DNA of 64,000 nt, taken from positions 62,001-126,000 of the forward strand of contig DIHO01000016.1 of assembly GCA_002420185.1 (NCBI GenBank). Reading direction: 5' to 3'. This document shows positions 56,586 through 64,000 of the stretch, one piece after another; the first letter of the stretch is position 1, and every line of letters starts with the position of its first letter. The notes under the pieces are model-generated. The model was not told the DNA's origin. It did not search any database and was given only the letters and a program-made list of their open reading frames with translations. Made by a program: the position numbers and the translations under genes. The stretch is from Opitutales bacterium UBA5694 (GTDB lineage Bacteria > Verrucomicrobiota > Verrucomicrobiia > Opitutales > Opitutaceae).

Positions 56586-56794
56586 CTGAATGTGGGATTA
56601 ACTTCGGGTCGAGTAAGCAATAATGGGGGCTAAAATGAGGCAAATGTTTTTTCGTTTCTGGGCCTTGCTGAAGTAAATGGCTTCAATTCGCCTTAGTTGT
56701 GGACCCCGATCGCTCAGTGAATATAAACTTGCGGCTGTGAGGATCGAAGCGACAATCCGATGTGACTAGATTTCCGGATCGAATAAAACGAAAC

Positions 56795-57340
56795 ATGAGC
56801 GAGAAAATATTGATTATCACAGGCGACGGTGGAGAGAGTTACGAGGTCTTGTATGCATTACACCGATTTCAAGAAGCGAATTTCGTAACTGAGATTGCCG
56901 CTCCGCGTAAGCGAGCTTTGAACCTTGTGCTTCACGATTTTGCTCCAGGCTGGGATACCTACATTGAAAGGCCGGGCTACGGGGCAGACTCAGATCTTAC
57001 TTTTCCTGAAGTTGTCGTCGATGATTACTTCGCAGTGATGCTAATCGGTGGAAGGGCTCCTGAGTATTTGAGAAATGATCCTACGGTACTCGAGATCGTA
57101 AACGAATTCCATGCTAAGGGGAAGTGGATCTACAGCATCTGCCACGGCATACAGATTCTCGCTGCGGCGGGGCTTCTCAATGAATTAAACATTACGTGTT
57201 ACGAGCATTGCCGACCTGAAGCAGAAGCTGCGGGAGGAAAGTGGATCAAAGAAGAAGCGACCATAAACGGAAAAATAATCAGTGCTCAAACATGGCTGTC
57301 GCATCCGGATTTCTACCGCCTCATTTTTCAAAACATATAG
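56795..57340 (+). CDS. DJ-1/PfpI family protein
   Basis: About 181 residues from ATG 56795 (MSEKILIITGDGGESYEVLY). The nucleophile elbow is YSICHGIQILAAAG (Cys116), with the upstream glutamate in the GDGGESYE loop and GGRAPEYLRND, all typical of the DJ-1/PfpI/YhbO group (glyoxalase, deglycase or protease-like activities are reported for relatives). The start at 56762 would add 11 residues with no family similarity. A monocistronic unit by appearance. Confidence 0.87.
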   Translation: MSEKILIITGDGGESYEVLYALHRFQEANFVTEIAAPRKRALNLVLHDFAPGWDTYIERPGYGADSDLTFPEVVVDDYFAVMLIGGRAPEYLRNDPTVLEIVNEFHAKGKWIYSICHGIQILAAAGLLNELNITCYEHCRPEAEAAGGKWIKEEATINGKIISAQTWLSHPDFYRLIFQNI

Positions 57341-57374
57341 GAGGGAGGAGGCATCTTTTTTGGAGCGAGGGTGC

Positions 57375-57641
57375 CTAATTTTCATTAGGATTGTCTTCGT
57401 TTGAGGTCTCGGATTCCTCCTCCGTTTCAAACGGCATGCTATCGAAGGAATGGCTTGAAGCGATTCGCTCGTAACGGCGGACCGGTTTGAAAAATCGTCC
57501 GGCAAGACTTCCAAAAACAGGGCCCAACGCGACGCCAAATCCTAGGCTTATGAATGGGTTTTCCTCTAACTTGGAGGCGGCCACCATACGAACTCCAATA
57601 CCGATGATCATGCGAAAATTCATCCCGATCGCCGCAGCCAT
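57375..57641 (-). CDS. Small glycine-rich protein, possibly the displaced 3' half of the CheX-like gene
   Basis: An 88-residue frame: MAAAIGMNFRMIIGIGVRMV, then KLEENPFISLGFGVALGPVF and GSLAGRFFKP, ending in an acidic tail (ETEEESETSNEDNPNEN). The Gly-zipper segment FGVALGPVFGSLAGRFF may contact a membrane. It overlaps the CheX-like frame by 22 bases. The two could be one frameshifted gene or two coupled genes. No ribosome-binding site stands out. Confidence 0.45.
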   Translation of the reverse strand: MAAAIGMNFRMIIGIGVRMVAASKLEENPFISLGFGVALGPVFGSLAGRFFKPVRRYERIASSHSFDSMPFETEEESETSNEDNPNEN

Positions 57642-57883
57642 TCTGCGTCGTCTAGAAACAGGTAGCAGACGCCGTTTAAATCGCCAGTGAATCCGACGGA
57701 TGCCGCGAACACTAGGCTGCTTCCATCTTTTTCTGGGTCCGCTTTGAGGCTAAGAGACTGAGTCCCTGAACACGATTCGAAACCTATTAATTCACACTTC
57801 GCACAAAACGTCGTTTTGAGGACCTTTGTGAGCGATTTGCTCACGAAATCGCGCAATTGTTCAGTGGTAACGGAATGGAACAT
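57620..57883 (-). CDS. CheX-like N-terminal domain, truncated
   Basis: An 87-residue frame: MFHSVTTEQLRDFVSKSLTK, then SLVFAASVGFTGDLNGVCYLF and a stop after LDDAEWLRRSG. The segment SVGFTGDLNGVCYLFLDD is the start of the CheX/CheC-like fold (phosphatases of CheY-P). Full CheX domains are about 150 residues, so the C-terminal half is missing or lies in the overlapping frame at 57375-57641. No chemotaxis genes are nearby. Possibly a pseudogene. Confidence 0.5.
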   Translation of the reverse strand: MFHSVTTEQLRDFVSKSLTKVLKTTFCAKCELIGFESCSGTQSLSLKADPEKDGSSLVFAASVGFTGDLNGVCYLFLDDAEWLRRSG

Positions 57884-58066
57884 GGAAAATGCGATATCGA
57901 ACAGTTTTTAGCTACGAGCTCCTCGGGAAGCCTCCTTCAATCGAGGCACGGATTCCATCAAAGAGCTTAAGGTTCAAGAATTGGATGTCCGGATTTTTTG
58001 GAATTTAATCTGAAAATTTCGGGGCGAAGTTGGAATGGGAAAGTCCTAAATCGGCTGGACCGTGGT

Positions 58067-59407
58067 CTAGAGGCTGTAGGCGTTTATGGCGATTGTAGCG
58101 AAACTTAGGAATAAGAAAAAGCCGATTATATCGGTCGCGGTAGTAACCATTATGGAAGACGCGAGAGCAGGATCGACTTTTAAGGTACGCAGGCTAATCG
58201 GCACCATAACTCCGGCAACAGCGGAAGCGATCATATTGAGTAGCAACGCAGCGCATACAACCACCCCAAGGACTGGTTTCCCTATCCAGAGCCAAGATGC
58301 AAGTCCTGCGATACCACCAATGGCTAGGCCGTTGATGCAACCGGTGAAGAGTTCTTTGATGAGGAGTTGTCTCCATTCCTTATCCTCGATCTCGCCAAGT
58401 GCTAGAGACCGCACAACGATTGTCAGGGTTTGATTGCCCGCGTTGCCGCCAAGCAACCCGATTATTGGAAGAAAGAAAGCGAGTAGGGCGTACTTTTCTA
58501 GGGCGGGTTCGAAAAGGGAAACGACCCAGGCGATGCAAAATCCCGTACACAAATTGACGCAAAGCCAAGGGAGTCGATTGCGGACTGATTGAGGCCAAGC
58601 GGTGAATGCAGACTCTTCTCCAGAGATCCCTACCATGCGCTGCATGTCTTCGGTAGCCTCCTCTTGAACGACATCGAGCACATCGTCCGAAGTAACACGT
58701 CCAATGAGAATCCCCTCGTCGTCCACAACGGGAAGCGAACTGTAGTTATACTTCTGGAAAAGATTCGCGATTTCCTCTTGGTCTGCCGTGACTGGGACTG
58801 ACCTGACTTCCCTTACCATGACTTGGTTAGCTTTCCGTCGGAGATCCCTGAACAGAAGGTCTCTCAAGCGGAGAACACCTTTTAGCTGACCCGATTCGTT
58901 AGTTACGTAGACATAAATAGCGCTGTCGTCCTCCTGATCCTCATCTTGTCGGATCGCTTCTCTTGCCTCTCCAAGGGTGAGGTTTTCGCCAATCGCATGG
59001 AGCTCCTTCTGCATGATTCCGCCAGCAGAGTCTTCCGGGTACTCCATCAGGTCGGAGATCTCCGCCACTTCCTCATCAGGAAGTTGCTCCATGATGTCGT
59101 GAAGCCGCTCTGGCGAAACATCGCTCAGTGCATCGGCAGCGTCGTCGGACAACATTTCGGGTATAATCTCACTTACCCGTTCGAGCCGCATGTTCTCCAT
59201 CAGTTCTGTTTGGAGCTCCTGCGGAAGTTCGGTTATGACGTCGGCGGTGACCTCGTCGCTGAGGGAGCGGAAAATTTCTCTTATTTCGTCCAGCTCTAGA
59301 TTCTCTATCTCAGCTGCGATATCGCTAGGATGCATGTCCTTCAGACGATTGGATCGGAGGGATGATGCCTCGGGCTCTGTCGTATTGTAGTCATCCCGTT
59401 CCGTCAT
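58067..59407 (-). CDS. mgtE: Magnesium transporter MgtE
   Basis: A 446-residue Mg2+ channel. Domains in order: MgtE N-terminal superhelix (DMHPSDIAAEIENLELDEIR, LSDDAADALSDVSPERLHDI), a pair of CBS domains (ENLTLGEAREAIRQ, VPVTADQEEIANLFQKYNYS) and five membrane helices with GLLGGNAGNQTLTIVVRSLA, the conserved pore region. Regulation by intracellular Mg2+ through the N-domain and CBS is known for the family. Full length; no odd features. Confidence 0.95.
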   Translation of the reverse strand: MTERDDYNTTEPEASSLRSNRLKDMHPSDIAAEIENLELDEIREIFRSLSDEVTADVITELPQELQTELMENMRLERVSEIIPEMLSDDAADALSDVSPERLHDIMEQLPDEEVAEISDLMEYPEDSAGGIMQKELHAIGENLTLGEAREAIRQDEDQEDDSAIYVYVTNESGQLKGVLRLRDLLFRDLRRKANQVMVREVRSVPVTADQEEIANLFQKYNYSSLPVVDDEGILIGRVTSDDVLDVVQEEATEDMQRMVGISGEESAFTAWPQSVRNRLPWLCVNLCTGFCIAWVVSLFEPALEKYALLAFFLPIIGLLGGNAGNQTLTIVVRSLALGEIEDKEWRQLLIKELFTGCINGLAIGGIAGLASWLWIGKPVLGVVVCAALLLNMIASAVAGVMVPISLRTLKVDPALASSIMVTTATDIIGFFLFLSFATIAINAYSL

Positions 59408-59521
59408 TTGGATAGTTGTAGGGATTCACGGATCAGCTTCAAGTCGCCTGTTCCATAAAATGGAAAAAAGTCAACCGGGTGAGCGGTCCAGTGTAGAGAC
59501 TATATCCGGGGAATTTGCTAC

Positions 59522-60538
59522 TTGCGCCGCGTGGATGATCCTTCTCTTTTAATTGCCGTGCCGCTATTCGAAGCATCCACATACACGGCTCCTTGGTTTT
59601 TTCCCGGCGCTCATTGGCAGACGATTCTTCCCAATGTCACCAGGCGAAGAATACGGGTCGAGTATAGACGCGAGAGATTCGAATTGCCCGACTCCGATTT
59701 CATGGATCTGGATTGGTTAGAATCAAACCCAGCTCACAATGAGGCCCGTTGTTGCATAATTCTCCATGGTCTGGAAGGAGACAGCCATGCACCCTATGTA
59801 AAATCAATGGCCCGATCTTTTCAGAGATCAGGCTATGCGGTGGGAGCTTTGAATTTGAGGGGTTGTAGTGGGAAGCCTAATCGCCTGAAGCGGTTTTACC
59901 ATAGTGGGGATACAGAAGGACTGTCTTTTGTTCTGGATCAAGTTAGCATGCGATACGAACGGATTTTTTTAGCAGGCTTCAGCCTCGGTGGGAATGTATT
60001 GCTAAAGTATTTAGGTGAAGACTCTGCCAGAGTCCCAAAATCTGTCCGTTCTGCCGCGGCCTTTAGCGTGCCGTGTGACTTAGCGGGGGCGGCCGACTGT
60101 TTAGCGGAATCGCGAAACGCTTTTTACATGAAACGATTTATTAAGCTTCTAGGGGAGAAACTAAGAGAAAAGGAAAAAACATATCAGGAATACGAATACG
60201 AAGAGGGGTATTCTGAGATGAAGTCGTTTCATGAATTCGACAACGTTTACACAGCACGTTTGAATGGATTTCGTGACGCGATCGACTATTGGAGCCAATC
60301 AAGTTGCAAGCAGTATTTGAATCGGCTGGATCGCCCGGCTTTACTAGTGAACGCTAGGAATGATCCGTTTCTCTCGGATTCCTGCTTCCCTCGCGAGATT
60401 GCACAATCTAGCTCTCTCTTCCATCTAGAAATTCCGGCATCTGGAGGGCACTGTGGGTTCCCGGGTCGCAAGGCACCCGAGGGGTACTGGCATGAACGCC
60501 GTGCACTATCTTTTTTCTCAGCCCAAGGGAACCGCTGA
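59522..60538 (+). CDS. YheT-type alpha/beta hydrolase
   Basis: About 338 residues. YheT landmarks are SWF-type PWFFPGAHWQTILPNV, DLDWLESNPAHNEARCCIIL, HGLEGDSHAPYVKSMARSF, LNLRGCSGKPNRLKRFYHSG, nucleophile elbow GFSLGGNVLLKYLGE and NARNDPFLSD, with the final histidine in ASGGHCGFPG. Family members are esterase-like proteins of unclear substrate. The start is uncertain (TTG 59522 or GTG 59531). The 3' end nearly meets the convergent SRAP gene. Confidence 0.88.
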   Translation: MRRVDDPSLLIAVPLFEASTYTAPWFFPGAHWQTILPNVTRRRIRVEYRRERFELPDSDFMDLDWLESNPAHNEARCCIILHGLEGDSHAPYVKSMARSFQRSGYAVGALNLRGCSGKPNRLKRFYHSGDTEGLSFVLDQVSMRYERIFLAGFSLGGNVLLKYLGEDSARVPKSVRSAAAFSVPCDLAGAADCLAESRNAFYMKRFIKLLGEKLREKEKTYQEYEYEEGYSEMKSFHEFDNVYTARLNGFRDAIDYWSQSSCKQYLNRLDRPALLVNARNDPFLSDSCFPREIAQSSSLFHLEIPASGGHCGFPGRKAPEGYWHERRALSFFSAQGNR

Positions 60539-60540
60539 TT

Positions 60541-61278
60541 CTAAAAACCCATATCGAGCTGGGTGCTTGCTTCAGCCCGGGGTCGCTCGATGCATTCGGG
60601 CGAATCGTTTTGGTTGTTGTTCACAATTGGATTGACCGGCCGGCATTGCATTCGGTCGGAACTGATCGCGGCGAACAAATTAAATCGAGACTCCGTTTCT
60701 ATGGTTTCGGGATTTCCATCCAGCCACTCGTGGGCTCCCTCTTCCTGAAGTATGACCGGCATGCGATCATGAAGCTTTGAGGCGAGAGCATTGGCCTGGG
60801 TGGTTAGAATAGCAAAGCTATCAAAGGAATTACCGGCTGGATCGTGCGAAGTTTCCCAAACGCCAGCCATACAGAATAACTCCTCGTCCTTTAGCTGGAA
60901 ATAGTAGGGCTGGTTAATGTGCCGTTGACGCTTCCACTCGTAGTACCCGTCAGCAGGCACAAGGCAACGCCGTCGCTGATAGGCCGCCTTGAAACTCGGT
61001 TTGTCTGCGATTGTTTCCGAACGGGCATTTATGAGGAGAGAAGTAGTCGAACCGGATTTTGACCAACTGGGAACAAGCCCCCAACGCATCTCGTTCGCGG
61101 TCAACGAACCCGCCTCTAAGTCTTTCCTAATGACAAGATTGTTTTGGGTTGGAGCGATATTGTAGCGGGCTTTGAATGAATATTCTTTGCTGCCACTCGG
61201 TGGAGGAAAACTTATTTTCCCCTTATTGTCCCTTCCGATCGAGATCGGTTTCTTGACCAATGTATAACGCCCGCACAC
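60541..61278 (-). CDS. SRAP-domain protein (HMCES/YedK family), abasic-site binding
   Basis: About 245 residues from GTG 61278. SRAP proteins need Cys2 exposed after removal of the initiator Met, because it bonds covalently to abasic sites in single-stranded DNA; the GTG puts the protein at MCGRYTLVKK. A longer frame to 61302 would hide it, so the GTG is chosen. Other active-site parts are LLINARSETI, RRCLVPADGYYEWKR and LHDRMPVIL. It shields damaged DNA during replication. Confidence 0.9.
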   Translation of the reverse strand: MCGRYTLVKKPISIGRDNKGKISFPPPSGSKEYSFKARYNIAPTQNNLVIRKDLEAGSLTANEMRWGLVPSWSKSGSTTSLLINARSETIADKPSFKAAYQRRRCLVPADGYYEWKRQRHINQPYYFQLKDEELFCMAGVWETSHDPAGNSFDSFAILTTQANALASKLHDRMPVILQEEGAHEWLDGNPETIETESRFNLFAAISSDRMQCRPVNPIVNNNQNDSPECIERPRAEASTQLDMGF

Positions 61279-61374
61279 CTTGAAAAAGATTGTATGAAAC
61301 ACTGGCCTTTGACAAGGCGTGTGTCGGAGGTTTCGGAATGTTTACCAATTAATTGAAACTAAGAACATCCTCAT

Positions 61375-61968
61375 CATGGGAGCCATTTTTGCGGTGCTTC
61401 TTCCTATCGTCCATCGCCTGCTGGGACGTTCTAGATAGGCGATGCTGGCCTAGTACGAGATCATGGAGAAGCGTTTTCGGTTGCAGCGAAAGATCTATCC
61501 GAGCAAGTGGGGGAAGGGATCGGGGAGCGGTAGGCTTTATCAGGCGATTTTCATGGGTATCCGATTAGCTTGTACGACCATTATCGTGGGAGCGGCCAGT
61601 CCAAGGAGACCTGGACTTCTTTTACGCTAGAGATGCTTTTTGCAGGGGAGTTGGAGATTCTCCTTAAACTAGTCGAAGGTTATCGTGGAGCACGTTTTGC
61701 TACAGGTGACTTACTGATTCGAGTGGATGCTGGATCGGAAAACTTTGAAGTCTACACGAATTCAAATACGATTATCGAATTGTTACTCAACAAATCCACC
61801 TGCGAGCAAATCACTGAATTCAAAGGGGAGGGGTGCTTTCGGTTTTCGAAAGAATTTTTCGAAAACCGGGAGTGCGGTCAAAATGGAGGCACTGCGATGG
61901 GGATCCGCTTTCAGGAAGCATTCAAAATCCAAGAGGATCTCGGAGACCGCGTTTCTGAGCTTAAGTAA
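61375..61968 (+). pseudogene. Decayed gene of unknown family
   Basis: An open start (MGAIFAVLLPIVHRLLGR, from 61375) is hydrophobic. A frame shift leads to IGDAGLVRDHGEAFSVAAKD, then LSEQVGEGIGER, a TAG, then ALSGDFHGYPISLYDHYRGS. This frame continues through GELEILLKLVEGYRGARFAT and LLIRVDAGSENFEVYTNSNT to a stop at 61968. CAG to TAG would explain the internal stop. The layout (N-terminal membrane segment, soluble domain) is visible, but I do not recognise the family. The open 132-codon tail alone lacks a proper start. Confidence 0.5.
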
Positions 61969-62000
61969 GTCCGAGACGATTAGAAAAATGCGTTCCCCAA

Positions 62001-63146
62001 TTAGCGCAGCGCGTCGACCGCTTTTTCCATTCGTTCGAGCCCTTCCTTTAAGGTGGACTGGGGGCATCCGAAGTTGAGCCTAACGTGACCGGGACTATCG
62101 AAGAAAGCTCCGTCGGTAAGCCCAATTCCGTGCGATTCAAAATGGGCCACGGGATTACTTAAATCGAAGGCGGTGACGTCCAACCAAGAAAGATAAGTCG
62201 CCTCATGCTGGTAGACTCCAATTTCTGGAATGCGCTCTTTTACAAAAGAGTGTATACAATCCCGATTGGCTCCGAGATAGCGAAGGAGCTCTTCTCGCCA
62301 AGGACCCCCATCCCGATAAGCTGCTTCACAAGCAGTATAGCCAAGATTGTTGACCTCTGCCATGATCCCTCGAGTCGCAGAATTGAACCGATGGCGAAGA
62401 TCCCTATCGGGGATAATGGCCAGCGAACAGCCCAGTCCCGCTAAATTGTAGGTCTTGCTCGGAGCGATTAGGGTAAAGGAGTTTTTCGAAACCTCCTCTG
62501 ATAACGTGGCAATGGGTGTGTGGGACTTTCCATCGAGTAATAGCTCGCAATGGATTTCATCGGAACATAGGATTAAGTTGTGACGTTGGCAAAACGATGC
62601 GACCGCCTCTAGCTCTGACCGGTCGAATACCCGTGCACACGGGTTGTGTGGATTACAGAAAAAGAACATCCGGGTTTGCGAATCGACGGCCGCTTCCATC
62701 GCCTCCCAGTCAATCACCCACTTTTCTCCGTCCAGAGCCATTTTAGCTTTTTTAACGGATCGATTCTGGAAACGAGGGCCGAGGAGAAAGGGAGGGTAGA
62801 TGGGGGTCGTCGTCAGGATGTTTTCGCCAGGTTCCGCAAAGGCCCGACTAGTAATGTTGAGCCCTACGACTAATCCGGGCAGCCAGACTAGCCATTCCTC
62901 TTCTACGGCCCAGTTATAGTTGTGCTGCAGCATCCCGATGACCGCTTCGATAGTACCTACCTCCGGGCAGGCGTAGCCGAAAATGCCGTGATCGATTCGT
63001 TCGTGCAAGGCTTGCAAGACGGGTTCTGGGGCCTTGAAGTCCATGTCAGCTACCCACATGGGCAAGATGTCCTGGCCTGCATACTTCTGCCATTTCTGGC
63101 TATCAGTGTGTCGGCGTTCGTGTACTTGGTCGAATATCGAGTCCAT
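62001..63146 (-). CDS. MalY/PatB-type aminotransferase (cystathionine beta-lyase)
   Basis: About 381 residues from ATG 63146 (MDSIFDQVHERRHTDSQKWQ). A fold-type I PLP enzyme: LPMWVADMDFKAPEPVLQAL, HGIFGYACP, PLP-lysine region LIAPSKTYNLAGLGCSLAI, and CNPHNPCARVF. The opening block with WVADMDF is specific to the MalY/PatB group, which cleaves cystathionine to homocysteine or acts on cysteine conjugates. Since the window also has bacillithiol genes, beta-lyase action on thiol conjugates is a conceivable extra role. Confidence 0.9.
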   Translation of the reverse strand: MDSIFDQVHERRHTDSQKWQKYAGQDILPMWVADMDFKAPEPVLQALHERIDHGIFGYACPEVGTIEAVIGMLQHNYNWAVEEEWLVWLPGLVVGLNITSRAFAEPGENILTTTPIYPPFLLGPRFQNRSVKKAKMALDGEKWVIDWEAMEAAVDSQTRMFFFCNPHNPCARVFDRSELEAVASFCQRHNLILCSDEIHCELLLDGKSHTPIATLSEEVSKNSFTLIAPSKTYNLAGLGCSLAIIPDRDLRHRFNSATRGIMAEVNNLGYTACEAAYRDGGPWREELLRYLGANRDCIHSFVKERIPEIGVYQHEATYLSWLDVTAFDLSNPVAHFESHGIGLTDGAFFDSPGHVRLNFGCPQSTLKEGLERMEKAVDALR

Positions 63147-63350
63147 CGTGTGGGATCTGCGGCAAGAAAGAGCCATGCTTGCCAGAGTTCAATCTCTTTA
63201 AAGAGCAACTGTGCCATCAGTCCTACAAGCGGTAGCATTCTAGAAGCGTCTGGTTGCAAAATTAATTCGGAGGGATCCGGAGTACCCGATTGATGGACCA
63301 GACGTCCTTGCCAGCTGATGTGTCGAGGCACAATTACTTAGGGTAATAAT

Positions 63351-63365
63351 GAGACATAGTGTCTC
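63351..63365. promoter_or_regulatory. Inverted repeat in the small heat-shock gene promoter region
   Basis: GAGACA (63351-63356) and TGTCTC (63360-63365) form a six-base inverted repeat with a TAG centre, about 130 bases before the hsp20 start, in an AT-rich stretch (63147-63491) without genes. It does not match the CIRCE element (TTAGCACTC-N9-GAGTGCTAA). A second weaker repeat, TGATA...TATCA, lies near 63415-63435. Confidence 0.35.
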
Positions 63366-63491
63366 TATATCTTGTGTGTAATTGTGTTAAGTAATTGAAT
63401 AACAACACCCTAATGATAATATAAATTGGTATCATTTATGCACAATAGATATTATCAATCCTATTAACAAAATCAAAATGAGGAGGTAAAA

Positions 63492-63947
63492 ATGAAATAC
63501 TTAAGTCCGTTTAATTCAAGATATGGAATCACCTCGCCTTCAGAACATTCGTTTACGAATCTGGAAAAGGAGTTCAAAAACCTTTTTGGCAGCTTGCCGA
63601 GTCTTTTCGATTTAGGCAGTGAATGGATCCCTGAAGCGGGATGCCGTTCGCTGAGCCCACGGTGGTACGAGAATGATGATTCGTTTGTCGTTCAACTCGA
63701 GCTTCCTGGAATCGAGCCCCAAGACGTATCTCTGGAGGTAGGCGACAACGCGCTCAGGCTTTCTGCGGCAAGGAAAACGCGGTCCAGCAAAGACGATTCG
63801 GAAAGTATTCTCGCTTATAAGCAGTCTTTTTCAATCCCAGAGGGTGTAGATACCGACAAGGTGGAAGCAGGCTATCAAGATGGGGTATTGAGCGTGACCT
63901 TCCCCAAAACGGAGGTGGTCAAACCGCGTCAGATCAAAATTAGTTAA
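63492..63947 (+). CDS. Small heat-shock protein (Hsp20)
   Basis: A 151-residue chaperone with an alpha-crystallin domain: WYENDDSFVVQLELPGIEPQ, DVSLEVGDNALRLSAARKT, YKQSFSIPEGVDTDKVEAGY and DGVLSVTFPKTEV. The ribosome-binding site is strong (AGGAGG, nine bases before ATG). It binds unfolded proteins without ATP. A second gene with an almost identical ribosome-binding site starts 25 bases after its stop. Confidence 0.93.
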   Translation: MKYLSPFNSRYGITSPSEHSFTNLEKEFKNLFGSLPSLFDLGSEWIPEAGCRSLSPRWYENDDSFVVQLELPGIEPQDVSLEVGDNALRLSAARKTRSSKDDSESILAYKQSFSIPEGVDTDKVEAGYQDGVLSVTFPKTEVVKPRQIKIS

Positions 63948-63971
63948 CAACAAAAACAGGAGGAAACTAAA

Positions 63972-64000
63972 ATGACATTATTGAAGGTATTTAAACCATC
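63972..64000 (+). CDS. Start of a second gene in the hsp20 operon (3' end outside window)
   Basis: ATG 63972 follows AGGAGGAAACTAAA, nearly the same leader as hsp20. Only MTLLKVFKP is visible. The start resembles the beginning of many Hsp20 proteins, so a second small heat-shock protein is likely but not proven. Confidence 0.5.

Noticed and set aside
63050..63331. A 93-codon minus-strand frame upstream of MalY/PatB
   Set aside because: It overlaps the aminotransferase start in another frame and shows no recognised domain.

Overview
The window reads as a chromosomal piece of a Gram-negative, probably marine, member of the PVC group, most likely Verrucomicrobiota of the Opitutae type. This is an inference. 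The supporting content is six secreted sulfatases, two DUF1080 (3-keto-disaccharide hydrolase) proteins, a PIG-L/symporter/bacillithiol gene string, DUF5069, a TroR-like module fused to a metal permease, and TonB-dependent receptors. There is no rRNA operon, CRISPR array, prophage or insertion sequence.

Layout. 1-4779: one tight operon with a PIG-L-type protein (C-terminus only), a 47-residue membrane peptide, a sodium:solute symporter, and three bacillithiol genes (an unusually short BshC-like protein, BshB1, BshA). 4880-8213: a decayed secreted-protein gene, a periplasmic rhodanese-thioredoxin fusion, and an aldo/keto reductase with a short-chain dehydrogenase. 8260-14906: a decayed cupin gene, a doubled DoxX protein and porin, an intact beta-propeller gene facing a decayed relative, a hydrolase/beta-hydroxyacid dehydrogenase pair, and DUF5069. 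15082-17671: sulfatase plus DUF1080. 17901-23378: a cobalamin riboswitch followed by btuB-btuF-btuC-btuD-like genes, a complete vitamin B12 import locus. 23595-28885: small secreted proteins, a secreted aldose epimerase with a sugar symporter, and an orphan TctC-type binding protein. 28979-32792: divergent sulfatases and a DUF2959 pseudogene.

32852-39939 is a metal uptake operon on the minus strand: an outer-membrane receptor with a CxxC motif, a thioredoxin-like protein, a TroA-like binding protein, an ATPase, a permease carrying a C-terminal DtxR/TroR-like module, and a second permease. 40144-42907: a methyltransferase, a SpoU RNA methylase, a hypothetical gene split by one TAG, and tRNA-Met preceded by a decayed tRNA copy. 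43551-48031: GH5 hydrolase and two sulfatases. 48307-51332: folA, thyA, an S4 protein and a broken PDZ gene. 51534-55481: sulfatase with HEAT repeats, a PHP hydrolase and a DUF1080 protein. 55629-64000: mostly housekeeping genes (GtrA, DJ-1, MgtE, YheT, SRAP, MalY/PatB) with further decayed genes, ending in small heat-shock genes.

Two things stand out. One is the compact BshC-like protein, about half the usual length but keeping three family motifs. The other is the number of decayed genes: about ten in 64 kb. Several keep one reading frame and are broken only by stop codons. The DUF2959 gene has six internal stops in 222 codons and no net frameshift. Many of the stops could come from C-to-T changes at CAA, CAG or CGA codons.
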